64,000 bases of DNA from Nitrospira sp. UBA2082 (lineage in GTDB: Bacteria; Nitrospirota; Nitrospiria; Nitrospirales; Nitrospiraceae). Within the stretch, counting starts at the first letter, position 1; the number at the start of each line of letters is the position of its first letter. The position numbers and the translations under genes were made by a program. Positions 9,482-18,889 of this stretch are shown here, in pieces. The notes under the pieces are model-generated. The model searched no databases, was not told the DNA's origin, and worked only from the letters and a program-made list of their open reading frames with translations. The stretch covers positions 39,095 through 103,094 of the forward strand of contig DCZO01000035.1 in assembly GCA_002331335.1 (NCBI GenBank), read 5' to 3'.

Positions 9482-10540
9482 GTGAAATCGACAACAGCTC
9501 CACAATCGATCAGAGCGGACCGGCGGAATGCAGACGCGGCCACCCGGCTGGACACACAGTATTTCCATTCTGCTGAGCTCCCGTTTGCGCTGGCCAAATC
9601 CGGAACGCACCCCATGGCCGTCATGTCATTCGGCCATACGATCCCGGTTACAGTACCTTGTCCTACGATCCGGCTCGATCTGCCTCAGATCGACGGGCCC
9701 CCGTTGGTGGAGGTCTGGACCGCCGACAAGCCGGTGGCGATGCGCGAGTCAGCCGGCTGCTCCATGGCGATGACGGATGATGTGGTTATCGGTTCGATCC
9801 GCCTCGATGAACGGTCCGGCGTCTTGCTCGATGCGACCACCTATGCGGGCTATCGCAACCTGCTGCAACAGCTTCGCCTGTTGGGATACCCACACCTGTG
9901 GCGAATCTGGAATTATTTTCCTCGCATCAATGACGATCAGGACGGCCTGGAGCGCTACCGGCGGTTTTGCGTGGGGCGCCACCAAGCCCTGACAGAGTCG
10001 ATGACAGATTACCCCACCGCTCTTCCGGCTGCCACCGCCGTGGGCACGAGATCAGGCCCGCTTCAGATCGTCTTTCTTGCCGGCGCGCACCCGGCGACGC
10101 ATCTGGGTAATCCACGCCAGTTGAATGCCTACGAATATCCTTCCGACTATGGCCCCCGGAGCCCGTCATTTGCCCGAGCGACAGTGACTCGATCAGCACA
10201 TGACACACGACTGTACATCGCCGGCACAGCCAGCATCGTGGGCCACCTAAGCCAGCATGCCGGTCTTCCAATGGAGCAAACGAGGGAAACGGTTCGGAAT
10301 CTCCGTGCCGTTTTCAATCAAGCGAAGCATGTCACGGGTGCCGATCTCACGGAAGCGCAACGCCAGGCCATGTATAAGGTCTATATACGCAAGCCGGATT
10401 CGCTGCCGGACATTCGCCGCGCGCTCCACGACTCGCCGCTGTCCACCCACCATCTGGTATTTCTCGAAGGTGATCTGTGCCGCCGGGAACTACTGATGGA
10501 GATCGAAGGCCTGATTAGCTCGGAGTCATTCCCATCGTGA
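9482..10540 (+). CDS. Chorismatase (FkbO/Hyg5/XanB2 family)
   Basis: 352 aa from a GTG start; a shorter start at the Met at about residue 45 is possible. Chorismatases hydrolyse chorismate to pyruvate plus a dihydroxycyclohexadiene acid, 3-hydroxybenzoate or 4-hydroxybenzoate. Family hallmarks seen: NPRQLNAYEYPSDYGPRSPSFARA-type core (about 220-243; core residues NPRQ, YP, YGP, SPSFARA), GTASIVGHLSQHAG, and the C-terminal CRRELLMEIEG block that holds the catalytic glutamate. The product type cannot be read by eye. In Xanthomonas the relative XanB2 feeds hydroxybenzoate to xanthomonadin synthesis, and here the gene faces an aryl-polyene-type operon. It overlaps the next gene by 4 nt (GTGA), so they are translationally coupled. 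Confidence 0.88.
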   Translation: MKSTTAPQSIRADRRNADAATRLDTQYFHSAELPFALAKSGTHPMAVMSFGHTIPVTVPCPTIRLDLPQIDGPPLVEVWTADKPVAMRESAGCSMAMTDDVVIGSIRLDERSGVLLDATTYAGYRNLLQQLRLLGYPHLWRIWNYFPRINDDQDGLERYRRFCVGRHQALTESMTDYPTALPAATAVGTRSGPLQIVFLAGAHPATHLGNPRQLNAYEYPSDYGPRSPSFARATVTRSAHDTRLYIAGTASIVGHLSQHAGLPMEQTRETVRNLRAVFNQAKHVTGADLTEAQRQAMYKVYIRKPDSLPDIRRALHDSPLSTHHLVFLEGDLCRRELLMEIEGLISSESFPS

Positions 10541-11475
10541 ATCCCGGCGTGTCTCGCAGAAACGGAAACCGCCGTCTCACCCAAGACAGTACCTCCTTAC
10601 CGCGATTCTATTTTTCAATCGACTGCGATTGGGTGCCAGGTTCCCAAGTAGGGCTGGAACGATTATTGGCTGTGTGCGCCCGTTATGGCATTACCGGAAC
10701 CATTTTTTTCACCGGACGCTTTGCCGAAATGTACCCAGACTTGGTGCATGAATGTCACCGACGTGGGCATGAGCTCGGCACGCACGGGTGGGAGCATGGG
10801 GGGCTGGAGGACGACGAAGACTTCCGTGTCGCCGGCTACGAGCAACAGCGGGAATGGATCAGCCGGGCAACTGATGCGGTGGAGCAGGCATCGGGCATTC
10901 GCCCGGTCATTTTTCGGGCGCCCAATCTCCGCATTGGTGAGATCACGCTTCGCGCCTTGGAAGACGAAGGCTATCGATACGACTCGTCCATCCCGGCCAG
11001 ACGCTTCGACATGGGGTTCGGGCGTGTGCACTATACGCAATATTTTTGGGCCCCTCTGGAACCGTACAACCCCTCCTGGCACGGACTGCATCGTCCCGGG
11101 AAGAGCACCATTCTTGAAATTCCCCCGTCGGCCTGCCTCTTCCCGATCAATCTGGCCAGTTTGCGCGTGCTGGGCTTGCCCACCGTGAGGCGCATGATCG
11201 AATGGGTCGGCCGGCGATCCCAACACCTCGTGTTTTACTGTCATCCCTCTGAGTTCCTCTATGCCAGAGACCAAGTCTTTCCTCAGTCGATGTCCAAATG
11301 GAATCAGTGGGGCATGAGTCCGGCCAATCTCTCGCTCGTCGAGTCGCTGATCGACGCGGTATTCGCATTGGGCTACGAGCCTGTCTCACTGGTGAACGCC
11401 GGACAGTGTCGAATTGAGGTCGCCCAATCGTCAACCGCATCGAGAGTCGTCAGCTTGCGGTCTGATCCAATATAA
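10537..11475 (+). CDS. Polysaccharide deacetylase (NodB) family protein
   Basis: 312 aa. The NodB metal-site aspartates are in FSIDCDWV (about 27-34) and the HxxxH pair in HGWEHG (about 83-87). A catalytic-type arginine/proline segment FRAPN follows, and a late histidine (CHPSEF) completes a typical site. These enzymes remove N- or O-acetyl groups from sugars. The GTG start overlaps the chorismatase stop (GTGA at 10537-10540). Its place in a pigment cluster suggests it trims a sugar or amide on the lipid-linked product, but that is inference. Confidence 0.85.
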   Translation: MNPGVSRRNGNRRLTQDSTSLPRFYFSIDCDWVPGSQVGLERLLAVCARYGITGTIFFTGRFAEMYPDLVHECHRRGHELGTHGWEHGGLEDDEDFRVAGYEQQREWISRATDAVEQASGIRPVIFRAPNLRIGEITLRALEDEGYRYDSSIPARRFDMGFGRVHYTQYFWAPLEPYNPSWHGLHRPGKSTILEIPPSACLFPINLASLRVLGLPTVRRMIEWVGRRSQHLVFYCHPSEFLYARDQVFPQSMSKWNQWGMSPANLSLVESLIDAVFALGYEPVSLVNAGQCRIEVAQSSTASRVVSLRSDPI

Positions 11476-11490
11476 GCAAAAGGAGAGGAT

Positions 11491-11904
11491 ATGATGAAGC
11501 GGATACAATCGGTCCTTTTATTCATCTGTGTTGTGTCGATTGCCGTGACAGGCTGCAGAGGTGGCGGGGAGATTTATAACGTGAAGGATGCGCCGGTTAT
11601 AACAGCATCCGGCAAAACGCCGAGCCTGGAGGAGATGCAAAAGGCGATCCTCACCGCCGGCGCCGGGCTCAATTGGAGCATGGCCGTCGTCAAACCTGGC
11701 CATATTGTTGGCACGCTGAACGTTCGCAGCCATCAGGCCGTCGTCGATATCGTGTACAATTCCAAAACCTATAGCATCACGTACAAGGACAGCACCAACT
11801 TGAAATACGACCCCGAGAAAAAAACCATCCACGAAAACTACCGGAGCTGGATTCAAAATTTAGACAACAACATCAGGAACCGGATGACAGTGGCGGGCAA
11901 TTGA
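11491..11904 (+). CDS. Lipoprotein of unknown function
   Basis: 137 aa with a signal peptide and lipobox AVTGC (Cys about 22). A good ribosome site AGGAGAGG lies 3-4 nt before the ATG pair. The mature part has a small alternating alpha/beta pattern with a central segment of strands (HIVGTLNVRSHQAVVDIVY, then KTYSITYKDS). It is last in the forward arm and converges on the glycosyltransferase gene. No family name assigned. Confidence 0.7.
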   Translation: MMKRIQSVLLFICVVSIAVTGCRGGGEIYNVKDAPVITASGKTPSLEEMQKAILTAGAGLNWSMAVVKPGHIVGTLNVRSHQAVVDIVYNSKTYSITYKDSTNLKYDPEKKTIHENYRSWIQNLDNNIRNRMTVAGN

Positions 11905-11977
11905 CCTCCTAAGCCCACGCCGGCTTATGCAGTTGGGGTTGGCGCGCCTCTTCGGCGATCACTCGGCCGCAACCCAT

Positions 11978-12712
11978 TTATTTCGACGTGACGCGATTCG
12001 CCGTTCCGTGAAGCCTCAGAGGGGCTATCCCACGGCTGACGAGTTTCCACACCACCATTTTGACGATCCTCGCAATGTCCAGTATGGGACGAAAATGGCT
12101 TGGTCGCGGCCCAGGGCGGCGGGTGACACTGACGGGCACGCTGCGGATCTCACACCCACACCGAGTCCCTTCGATAAGGATCTCGCTCTCATAGACAAAG
12201 CTGCGCTCAGGACCGTGCGGAACCTTGACCGTCCGCAACAGGTGGGCGGGATATAGGCGAAACCCAGACTGGCTGTCTTCAATCGATCTCCCGGCCGCCC
12301 AGCCGATCCAAAAGTCGGCAATGCGGTTGGCGGCGTAGCGCCAGAACGAGGCTCGGCGCTGATCGGTCCGGCGTGCGCCAATCAGCAGCGTGTTCGGACA
12401 GTCTTGTGCCTGTTCGAGAAACACAGGAATTTCCTCCGGCGCATGTTGACCATCCGCATCCAACGTGATGACGCCGGCAGCCTTATGGACAAGCGCATAG
12501 TCGAACCCGCGCATCAAGCTGCCGGCTTTGCCGCAATTCTGCTCATTGCGTAAGACTGTGACATCCAAACCGGCCAACACTCGATCGGTTCCGTCGGATG
12601 AGGCATCATCGACGACGATGACGTTCGGACATTGCCGTCTTGCGCGCATCGCCACATCACGAACGGTCGCCGCCTCGTTATAGGCCGGAATGACCACCCA
12701 ATACGAATTCAT
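11978..12712 (-). CDS. Family 2 glycosyltransferase (last gene of the aryl-polyene-type operon)
   Basis: About 244 aa. The GT-A fold opens with VVIPAYNEA, followed by VVDDASSDGT and the metal-binding DxD in TLDADGQH. No transmembrane segments are seen, so it is a soluble or peripheral enzyme related to dolichol-phosphate-mannose-synthase-like glycosyltransferases. I chose the ATG at 12712 because GAGGA lies 7 nt upstream and the GT2 fold begins at once; 12754 is the alternative. It likely glycosylates the polyene head group or a carrier. Confidence 0.85.
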   Translation of the reverse strand: MNSYWVVIPAYNEAATVRDVAMRARRQCPNVIVVDDASSDGTDRVLAGLDVTVLRNEQNCGKAGSLMRGFDYALVHKAAGVITLDADGQHAPEEIPVFLEQAQDCPNTLLIGARRTDQRRASFWRYAANRIADFWIGWAAGRSIEDSQSGFRLYPAHLLRTVKVPHGPERSFVYESEILIEGTRCGCEIRSVPVSVTRRPGPRPSHFRPILDIARIVKMVVWKLVSRGIAPLRLHGTANRVTSK

Positions 12713-12778
12713 CACTCGATCCTCGTGAAGCATATCTCGCAACCTGCTGCTCATCTGGCGGCCTTTTTCACCATCCTG

Positions 12779-13504
12779 CTACGCCATGCCTCCGTTGATG
12801 CCGATGACTTGCCCGGTGATATAGCCGGCCTGCTCGGACGCCAGAAATGACACCAGTGCCGCGACTTCTTCCGGTGTGCCGACTCGTTTCATGGGAACGA
12901 TTGCCTCGATCTGTTCCGGTTTGAACGAGGCTCTGGTCGACGGCGATTCGATCAAGCCTGGCGCGACCACATTGACGGTGATGCCTCGCGACGCCAATTC
13001 GATCGCCAGCGATTTGCTCGCTCCGTGGAGACCGGCCTTGGCGGCAGCATAGTTGGTTTGGCCGCGGTTGCCGATGACACCGGCCACGGATGAGATGGAA
13101 ATAATCCGTCCCCACCGTGTCCCGATCATCGGCAGCAACAGCGGCTGCGTCACATTGAAAAACCCGTGAAGCGACACATCGATGACCTTCGTCCATTGCT
13201 CCCCGGTCATACCGGCCATCGTCGCGTCGTCATGCAGCCCCGCATTGTTGACGACGAGTTGGATCGGCCCGTCTCTCAGCAGCGATTCCAGCATCCGGCG
13301 CGTGGCGGCCTCATCCGTGATGTCGAACACCACACTCGCTGCGGCCCCGCCATGAACCTTGATTTTTTCCGCCACCTGCTCAGCCGATTCGCCGTGCCGA
13401 TGCCCATGCACCACGACGGCATAGCCGTCTGCCGCCAGCCGCTCGGCGATCGCCGCGCCGATGGGGCCGCTCCCTCCTGTCACCAGTGCTCGTCTCTTCG
13501 TCAT
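12779..13504 (-). CDS. 3-oxoacyl-ACP reductase, FabG-like (SDR)
   Basis: 241-aa short-chain dehydrogenase. NADPH-binding TGGSGPIG (about 9-16), NNAG (about 88-91), catalytic Ser in ISISS and YxxxK as YAAAK (Tyr about 152). In the aryl polyene pathway this enzyme reduces the beta-keto group after each condensation. Its ATG overlaps the stop of the preceding hotdog gene by 4 nt (ATGA at 13501-13504). Confidence 0.93.
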   Translation of the reverse strand: MTKRRALVTGGSGPIGAAIAERLAADGYAVVVHGHRHGESAEQVAEKIKVHGGAAASVVFDITDEAATRRMLESLLRDGPIQLVVNNAGLHDDATMAGMTGEQWTKVIDVSLHGFFNVTQPLLLPMIGTRWGRIISISSVAGVIGNRGQTNYAAAKAGLHGASKSLAIELASRGITVNVVAPGLIESPSTRASFKPEQIEAIVPMKRVGTPEEVAALVSFLASEQAGYITGQVIGINGGMA

Positions 13505-13944
13505 CCCGGCGCCTGTGTCAGAAAAATCGATGCCCGCCCTGTCAGCACTTCTCGGCCGTGGCAGGACACGGCGAATCGATACATGAAGCTCCGGTTGTCC
13601 GCGAACAACCTGGTCGCATCGATCGTGAGCGCTCCCGGACAGTCATCAAGCCGGTCGGTTCCGAACGTCACATCGCGCAAGCCTCCGACATAGCCGATCG
13701 ATCCGCCTGCCGGCGACTGTCCATCGAGCAACCCGACATGGACTCCCATCGCCTGTGCGGCATATTCCAACCCCGCAACCACGTCAAGTTTCGCGCCCCG
13801 CCGTAACGGATTCGCCGGATCGCGATGCGACTCAGTGCCGCAACGGATGGTGGAGGCATCCCATGACTCGACGCGATCGAGCAGACGCATAGCCCCCGCA
13901 TGGGGAAGCAAGGAAGCCAGTTCATCTTTGGTCAAAGCCGGCAT
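13501..13944 (-). CDS. Hotdog-fold 3-hydroxyacyl-ACP dehydratase (ApeP-type)
   Basis: 147 aa. The N-terminal LPHAGAMRLLDRVESWD motif is the signature of this branch, with the histidine at about residue 15; SHRDPANPLRR and a central helix LEYAAQAMGVH follow. It dehydrates the 3-hydroxyacyl-ACP intermediate to give the conjugated polyene. GGAGGTG sits before the ATG. It overlaps its upstream neighbour by 13 nt and its downstream neighbour by 4 nt. Confidence 0.85.
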   Translation of the reverse strand: MPALTKDELASLLPHAGAMRLLDRVESWDASTIRCGTESHRDPANPLRRGAKLDVVAGLEYAAQAMGVHVGLLDGQSPAGGSIGYVGGLRDVTFGTDRLDDCPGALTIDATRLFADNRSFMYRFAVSCHGREVLTGRASIFLTQAPG

Positions 13945-14729
13945 GGCCCCACCTCCACCATGAGTTGCTGACTCTCCAGCAAGCCGAGCCTGACGATCTG
14001 CTGCCCTCCCGCCGCGATGGCGTTCAGAAGCGGCAACGATCGGGCCGCAGGATTGTCAATTCGAACTGCTTCCAAGACCGGATGTTCGAGACCACTTGGT
14101 TCATCCGCGCAGTCTTCGAGACGTATCCGCATCACCATGGACGATGCATCGGTAGACGGAGCTAGGACCAACGCCACGGCAAATCCTGTCGTAATCCGCC
14201 TGGCTTGGCTGAGCGGAGTCGGCACGGCTAGATCGTAGGCAACCAGCAGAACCGGACATTGCTCCACACACACCACCGTGATGGCCTCCAACAAGCCTGC
14301 CGCGAATGAATCGTCGTAGCAGGACAAGGCCGTCGACGACTGTTGACCGGCCGTGGCGATTCCCCAATAGCCGGCAGCCGCGTTGTGGACCGATTGATGG
14401 AACAACGTGGGGGATACCGCTCGCTCCGGCGCGGCCAGCGCGCGGCAGAGTTTGTCGAACACGCCCATTTCACCGCCGGAGGAGGCAAACACCGTCGGCA
14501 GATCTCGTGGATCCAGTCCCGATTGGGCCATGGCTTCTTGTGCGACCTGCACCGCCCATCGGACACAATCGCTGCTGCGCCGCCGCTCGTTTGCTGGAAG
14601 CATCATCGCGTCTGGGTCCGGCACCGCGCCGGGTTGAAAGGGGCAAACACCGGCCAGCACTGCGCGTCCGGTGTCCCACCCGATGAGACCGGGCGCTAAG
14701 AGCCCCACGCCTCTGATCGCGATTTCCAT
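13932..14729 (-). CDS. Short beta-ketoacyl-synthase-like protein (chain-length-factor type)
   Basis: 265 aa, much shorter than a full ketosynthase (about 400). It matches the N-terminal synthase fold (Ketoacyl-synt_2 type), with ASSGGEMGV and SVHNAAAGYWGIAT. A cysteine occurs near the usual nucleophile position (ALSCYDDSFAAG), but the two C-terminal histidine motifs are absent, so it probably acts as the partner or chain-length factor of the next KS. The start at 14729 is set by a TGATG overlap with the upstream gene; a start at 14756 would add nine residues. Confidence 0.8.
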   Translation of the reverse strand: MEIAIRGVGLLAPGLIGWDTGRAVLAGVCPFQPGAVPDPDAMMLPANERRRSSDCVRWAVQVAQEAMAQSGLDPRDLPTVFASSGGEMGVFDKLCRALAAPERAVSPTLFHQSVHNAAAGYWGIATAGQQSSTALSCYDDSFAAGLLEAITVVCVEQCPVLLVAYDLAVPTPLSQARRITTGFAVALVLAPSTDASSMVMRIRLEDCADEPSGLEHPVLEAVRIDNPAARSLPLLNAIAAGGQQIVRLGLLESQQLMVEVGPCRL

Positions 14730-15946
14730 CACAGTTTTCCCAGCACCAAGCTGCAATTGTTTCCGCCGAACCCGAAAATATTGCTCAGCACACAGGACAA
14801 AGAACCGGTCTGGTTCTCACGCAGGATGCGGCATTTCAACGAAGGATCCGCCCGACGGCAATTGAGCGTCCCCGGCATCAATCCGTGCGTCAGACACAGA
14901 GCGGAGATGACCGCTTCAGTAATGCCGGCGGCGCCGAGCGTATGGCCGGTCCAGCCTTTGGTCGAACTGCACGCGGGACGCGCGCCGAACAGCCCGTACA
15001 CGGCCTTGTCCTCGACGGAATCATTGGCCACCGTGGCTGTTCCATGCAAATTCACATACTCGACCTGTTCAGGGCGAAGCCTGGCTCTGGTCAGCGAATC
15101 CCTGATAGCCCGCATGGCACCCGCCCCTTCCGGATGGGGGTGAGACATATGATACCCGTCCGTGCTCTCGCCATATCCCAGCAGCGCCACCGTGCCCCGC
15201 CCTCCAATCCTGTCGCTCGATTCCAGCAAGGCATAGCCGGCCGCCTCTCCCAAGGACAGTCCATCGCGGTCTTCGTCACAAGGTCTGCAGGGGCCGGTGG
15301 ACAACAGCTGCAGCGCTGAGAATCCGTACAAAGTAGTGAGGCAGAGGCTGTCGACACCGCCGACGATCGCGGCATCGCACAAGCCGGCCTGCATCAGCCG
15401 GGCGGCAGTCGCAAAGACTTTGGCGCTGGACGAACAGGCCGTCGAAATCACCAGAGCCGGGCCTTTCAACCCGAGACAGGTCCGCACGAAATGGCCCAAT
15501 GAAAACATATTATGGGTATATCGATAGCGGGGCACATACCACCCCGGCAGCGCGTCCGTACGTGGATCGCGTTCCCGGTAGGCATGTTCGGTTTCAAGAA
15601 TACCGGAGGTGCTGGTCCCCATTACGACGGCAATACGATGCGCCCCGTAGCGCTGCTTGGCCTCGGCCGCCGCCGCCATGAAGCCGTCTTGCTGAAGACC
15701 GAGCCACGCCAGCCTGTTGTTGCGGCAATCGAAAGGCCGCAATTCGCGATCGAGCGAGAACTCTTCGAGACCGACAACCCGCCCGATATAGGTCTTCAGC
15801 GCCACATCTTCGAAGTCGCAAAGCTTCAGCGCCGATCGACGCTCGCGGAGCGCGTCCAAGACAGGACCGACCCCCCGACCGTTCGCCGTCACCAGCGTAT
15901 AGGCGGACAGAACCAGCGGAACCATCGGTTGTACGCTAGGCGGCAT
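14729..15946 (-). CDS. Beta-ketoacyl-ACP synthase (FabF-like, ApeO-type)
   Basis: 405 aa with a complete Cys-His-His site: Cys in STACSSS (about 170), His in NLHGTAT (about 301) and His in TGHTLGAAG (about 334). It should carry out the malonyl-ACP condensations of polyene assembly. It overlaps the exporter gene upstream by 11 nt and its stop is fused to the next start (TGATG). Confidence 0.93.
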   Translation of the reverse strand: MPPSVQPMVPLVLSAYTLVTANGRGVGPVLDALRERRSALKLCDFEDVALKTYIGRVVGLEEFSLDRELRPFDCRNNRLAWLGLQQDGFMAAAAEAKQRYGAHRIAVVMGTSTSGILETEHAYRERDPRTDALPGWYVPRYRYTHNMFSLGHFVRTCLGLKGPALVISTACSSSAKVFATAARLMQAGLCDAAIVGGVDSLCLTTLYGFSALQLLSTGPCRPCDEDRDGLSLGEAAGYALLESSDRIGGRGTVALLGYGESTDGYHMSHPHPEGAGAMRAIRDSLTRARLRPEQVEYVNLHGTATVANDSVEDKAVYGLFGARPACSSTKGWTGHTLGAAGITEAVISALCLTHGLMPGTLNCRRADPSLKCRILRENQTGSLSCVLSNIFGFGGNNCSLVLGKL

Positions 15947-18257
15947 GCGGGTCTCTCCTCGCCATCAAGGCCGCGAAGGCCAGACAGGCCAGAGACCCGC
16001 AGGCCGCAGTCATGCCGATGGCATGGAGCACGGGAATCTTCGAGAACGCCAGCACACCGAACACGAGGATCGTCGTGGTGCCGCAGACGAGCAAGCCGAA
16101 CGTCGTTCTGGCCCGGTCGTCTTCCGTTCCCTCCGCTCGATTGAAAAACAGAGCGTAATCGAGCCCCAAGCCGATCACCAACAAAAAAGTCGCCACATGA
16201 AACAACGAGAGCGGTTCTCCCAAGCCTCTCAACACGGCCGCTACCACGATCAGCGCACACACAATCGGAGCCAGGACGCGCCCGACGAGCACGACGGACC
16301 GCAGCCCCACCGCCAGCGTGAGCGCGATGGCCGCCAGCCCCCACCCCAGTAGCTGCAACGTTCGGTCGCGGTAGGCCGTCATCAGCCGGTTCGATTCTTC
16401 CTTCAAGTCCACGTACCTCACGGATGGTTCTCCCCACCCTTCGACGGTCGCCGCCAATTGCCGCCGATCGGCGACCCCGCGGAGCGGCGCAACCGCCACC
16501 CATCGATCCTGTTGCGAGAACATCAACGACGCCAGTTTCATCTCCATCATCGTTCCCGCGAAGGTGTCGCGATCGACAAGCTGCCGGCTGCGGGCTGCCT
16601 CGACGGCCGACAAAAACGGGGTGAAGAGTCCAGGGGCAAACGGCAGCCCCTTTGACGCGGCGTCAAGATTCCGTTCCAGAACCGCTCGCTCAGGCAAGGC
16701 TCGCTGCCGCTCTTGTTGCATTCGATGGCTGGGCAGATAGCGGGAGACAATGTCATAGCCGGCGAGCGCCCGACTCTGAGTCAAACTGTCCAGTTGCGGC
16801 ATGACGGCTTCCGCCTTCACCAAGACATCCTCGACCGTCGGCCCCTCGACAACCAGAAGATCCCGCACGTCCGGCGCGCCCAGTTCCTGCCGCAACCGTT
16901 GATCCATCTGCTTCTTGTCATCCGACAACGGGCTGAGACTCCCCACATCCTCTTCCCACAAGGGCGTATCAGACCATATCAGCGCCGATGTCGCAAGAAC
17001 GAGGATGATCAACGCCAGAACCGATCCCTTTCTCGACCAATCGCCCCGCGCCGGAAAGCCGTGCCTGATTTCTCTCGGCGCAAACCCCTGGTTGACGCAC
17101 GCGGGCAGCACCCACCTGGTCACGAACGCCCCCGTCAGCAACCCCACGACGGCCAGCAGGCCCAATTGGGCCAGAGCCGTATAGCCGGCCAGCAGCAGAG
17201 AAGAAAACCCGATCGCGGTCGTCAGAATACCCAGGCGCATCGTCGGCCAGATGGCCTTCATGACGGCGTAGGCGGAATCGCGCGCCGTCATGTGGCTGAA
17301 CAGGTGGATGGGATAATCATCGACAACGCCCAACAAGGCGATGCCGAATCCCACCGTGATCCCGTGGACGAAGCCGAACCACCAATGCACGGCGATCATG
17401 CCGGCGACAATGCCGCTGGATATCGGGATCAAGCTGAGTAACACGAGCCTGGGCGACCGGTAGCTGACCAGCAGAACTAGCAGCACCAGGGTTGCTGCGA
17501 CCGTCGACAGCCGCCAGGCTTCAGCCTCAATGGTGCGCTGAATCTCCACGGCAAATACACCGGGGCCGCTCAGGACGAGCCGAGCCGAGGCCCCGTTCGA
17601 TCCTGCCGCCTCGTGAAACCGCGCCTGAATGGCCTGGTGAATCGATTCTTGCGCATCTGCGTCGAACCCGCTGACGCGCGTTTCGACAACGAGCAGGGCT
17701 CTGGTGTGATCGGCCGACATCCACACTCCGCGATATTTTGTCGGCGGATCCCAACCGGACCAAGATTGCACAATACCCAGCACTTCGCCGGTCGGATCGG
17801 ACGGCACGGACTCTTTGATGAGCGGCGCCAGCGGCGAGCGCAGATCGTCGAGTCGCTGGTCGAGTGCACGGCGGAGCGAGGATTCGGAAAATCTGTCGGC
17901 CGTGACGGTTCGGCTGAGCAGATAGCGAGAGCCGGTGACGACCGCTTGTTCTTCCTTCGACCAAGTCTGCGTACCGTTCCCGACAAAGCCGAGACGCCCG
18001 TCGGCGCGGAGAGACTCCCCCAGCGTCACGCTGACGGCAGCCAACTCATCAGGCGTCGCGCCTTCCAAGGCCAGGAGGATCAGCCGGCCTGACAGGCCGG
18101 TTCGGACCTGCGACAGCAACATCCGCTGCGTCGCCGTCGAGCCTTCGGGCAGCAGATCTCCTAACTCGCTGTGGACGGACAACCTGGCGGACACAAACCA
18201 CAGGCCACAGACCATCACAGCCAGCCAGAGCGCCGGAACCCACCGGCGTACGCTCAT
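15936..18257 (-). CDS. MMPL/RND-family exporter of the polyene cluster
   Basis: 773-aa inner-membrane protein with the RND plan: an N-terminal helix, a periplasmic domain (about 30-240), a bundle of five to six helices (about 245-400), a second periplasmic domain (about 420-600) and a second bundle to the end. Such exporters in aryl polyene and xanthomonadin clusters move the finished lipid-linked pigment toward the outer membrane. The start overlaps the LolA-like gene by 4 nt (ATGA at 18254-18257). Confidence 0.9.
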   Translation of the reverse strand: MSVRRWVPALWLAVMVCGLWFVSARLSVHSELGDLLPEGSTATQRMLLSQVRTGLSGRLILLALEGATPDELAAVSVTLGESLRADGRLGFVGNGTQTWSKEEQAVVTGSRYLLSRTVTADRFSESSLRRALDQRLDDLRSPLAPLIKESVPSDPTGEVLGIVQSWSGWDPPTKYRGVWMSADHTRALLVVETRVSGFDADAQESIHQAIQARFHEAAGSNGASARLVLSGPGVFAVEIQRTIEAEAWRLSTVAATLVLLVLLVSYRSPRLVLLSLIPISSGIVAGMIAVHWWFGFVHGITVGFGIALLGVVDDYPIHLFSHMTARDSAYAVMKAIWPTMRLGILTTAIGFSSLLLAGYTALAQLGLLAVVGLLTGAFVTRWVLPACVNQGFAPREIRHGFPARGDWSRKGSVLALIILVLATSALIWSDTPLWEEDVGSLSPLSDDKKQMDQRLRQELGAPDVRDLLVVEGPTVEDVLVKAEAVMPQLDSLTQSRALAGYDIVSRYLPSHRMQQERQRALPERAVLERNLDAASKGLPFAPGLFTPFLSAVEAARSRQLVDRDTFAGTMMEMKLASLMFSQQDRWVAVAPLRGVADRRQLAATVEGWGEPSVRYVDLKEESNRLMTAYRDRTLQLLGWGLAAIALTLAVGLRSVVLVGRVLAPIVCALIVVAAVLRGLGEPLSLFHVATFLLVIGLGLDYALFFNRAEGTEDDRARTTFGLLVCGTTTILVFGVLAFSKIPVLHAIGMTAACGSLACLAFAALMARRDPHAA

Positions 18258-18889
18258 GGCACGGGCCCTCGCAAGAGCGTCAGCACCGACCGATCGCCGT
18301 CCGGCAGGCGGATCGTGATGGAGCCGATTCGACCTTCCGATCCTGAGAATTGAATGGAGTCGAGCATCGCCTTACCGGCTGGATCACGGGGACGAAGCTG
18401 TAACAACCACTGCCGCCGGTTTCCGCTGAGCGCCGTCTCGTAGTGCCGCAGCAGCGACGCGGCATCGCCGGTCACACCAGCTCGAAACGCCTCGACGAAT
18501 CCGCGCAAGGCCGGATAATCGTTCAGCGAAATGGTTCGCTTCACCTGCTTCCGCTCGCTCTCGAAGGTGACCAAATCTCCCTCGACCACATAGCGTTCAC
18601 GAGAAGGTTCCAGCACGTCTTTTTCCAACCGCGACGGAGGTGTGAAGCGCAGCACCCCTCGCGCGACAATCGGTTTCGTCAAGAGGGACGAATACGTCTC
18701 TTCTTCGAACAACACCGAGGGCTCGCGCCCTTCTTTGAGCGACGCGGCCACCTGTTCGACCGTCCACTCGTTGCTCGGCGGTTCACTCTGAGAGGGAGAA
18801 GGATCGGCGTTGGCACCGGCCGCCTGTGCGGACGAAAGCAGGACGCACCCGGATAAGATGAGGCTAACGGTATTCGTCCCAATAATCAT
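18254..18889 (-). CDS. LolA-like outer-membrane carrier protein
   Basis: About 211 aa, with a signal peptide ending near SAQA when started at the ATG at 18889. The body has the beta-strand pattern of LolA-type lipid carriers (ARGVLRFTPPSRLEKDVLEP, then RYVVEGDLVTFESE). In these clusters it is thought to shuttle the lipidic product across the periplasm together with the MMPL exporter. A start at 18946 would put 19 residues before the signal peptide and deepen the overlap with the acyltransferase gene, so I prefer 18889. Confidence 0.82.
   Translation of the reverse strand: MIIGTNTVSLILSGCVLLSSAQAAGANADPSPSQSEPPSNEWTVEQVAASLKEGREPSVLFEEETYSSLLTKPIVARGVLRFTPPSRLEKDVLEPSRERYVVEGDLVTFESERKQVKRTISLNDYPALRGFVEAFRAGVTGDAASLLRHYETALSGNRRQWLLQLRPRDPAGKAMLDSIQFSGSEGRIGSITIRLPDGDRSVLTLLRGPVP

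Noticed and set aside
16713..17441. Plus-strand frame opposite the MMPL exporter
   Set aside because: Highly basic Arg/Gln-rich translation typical of an antisense frame.
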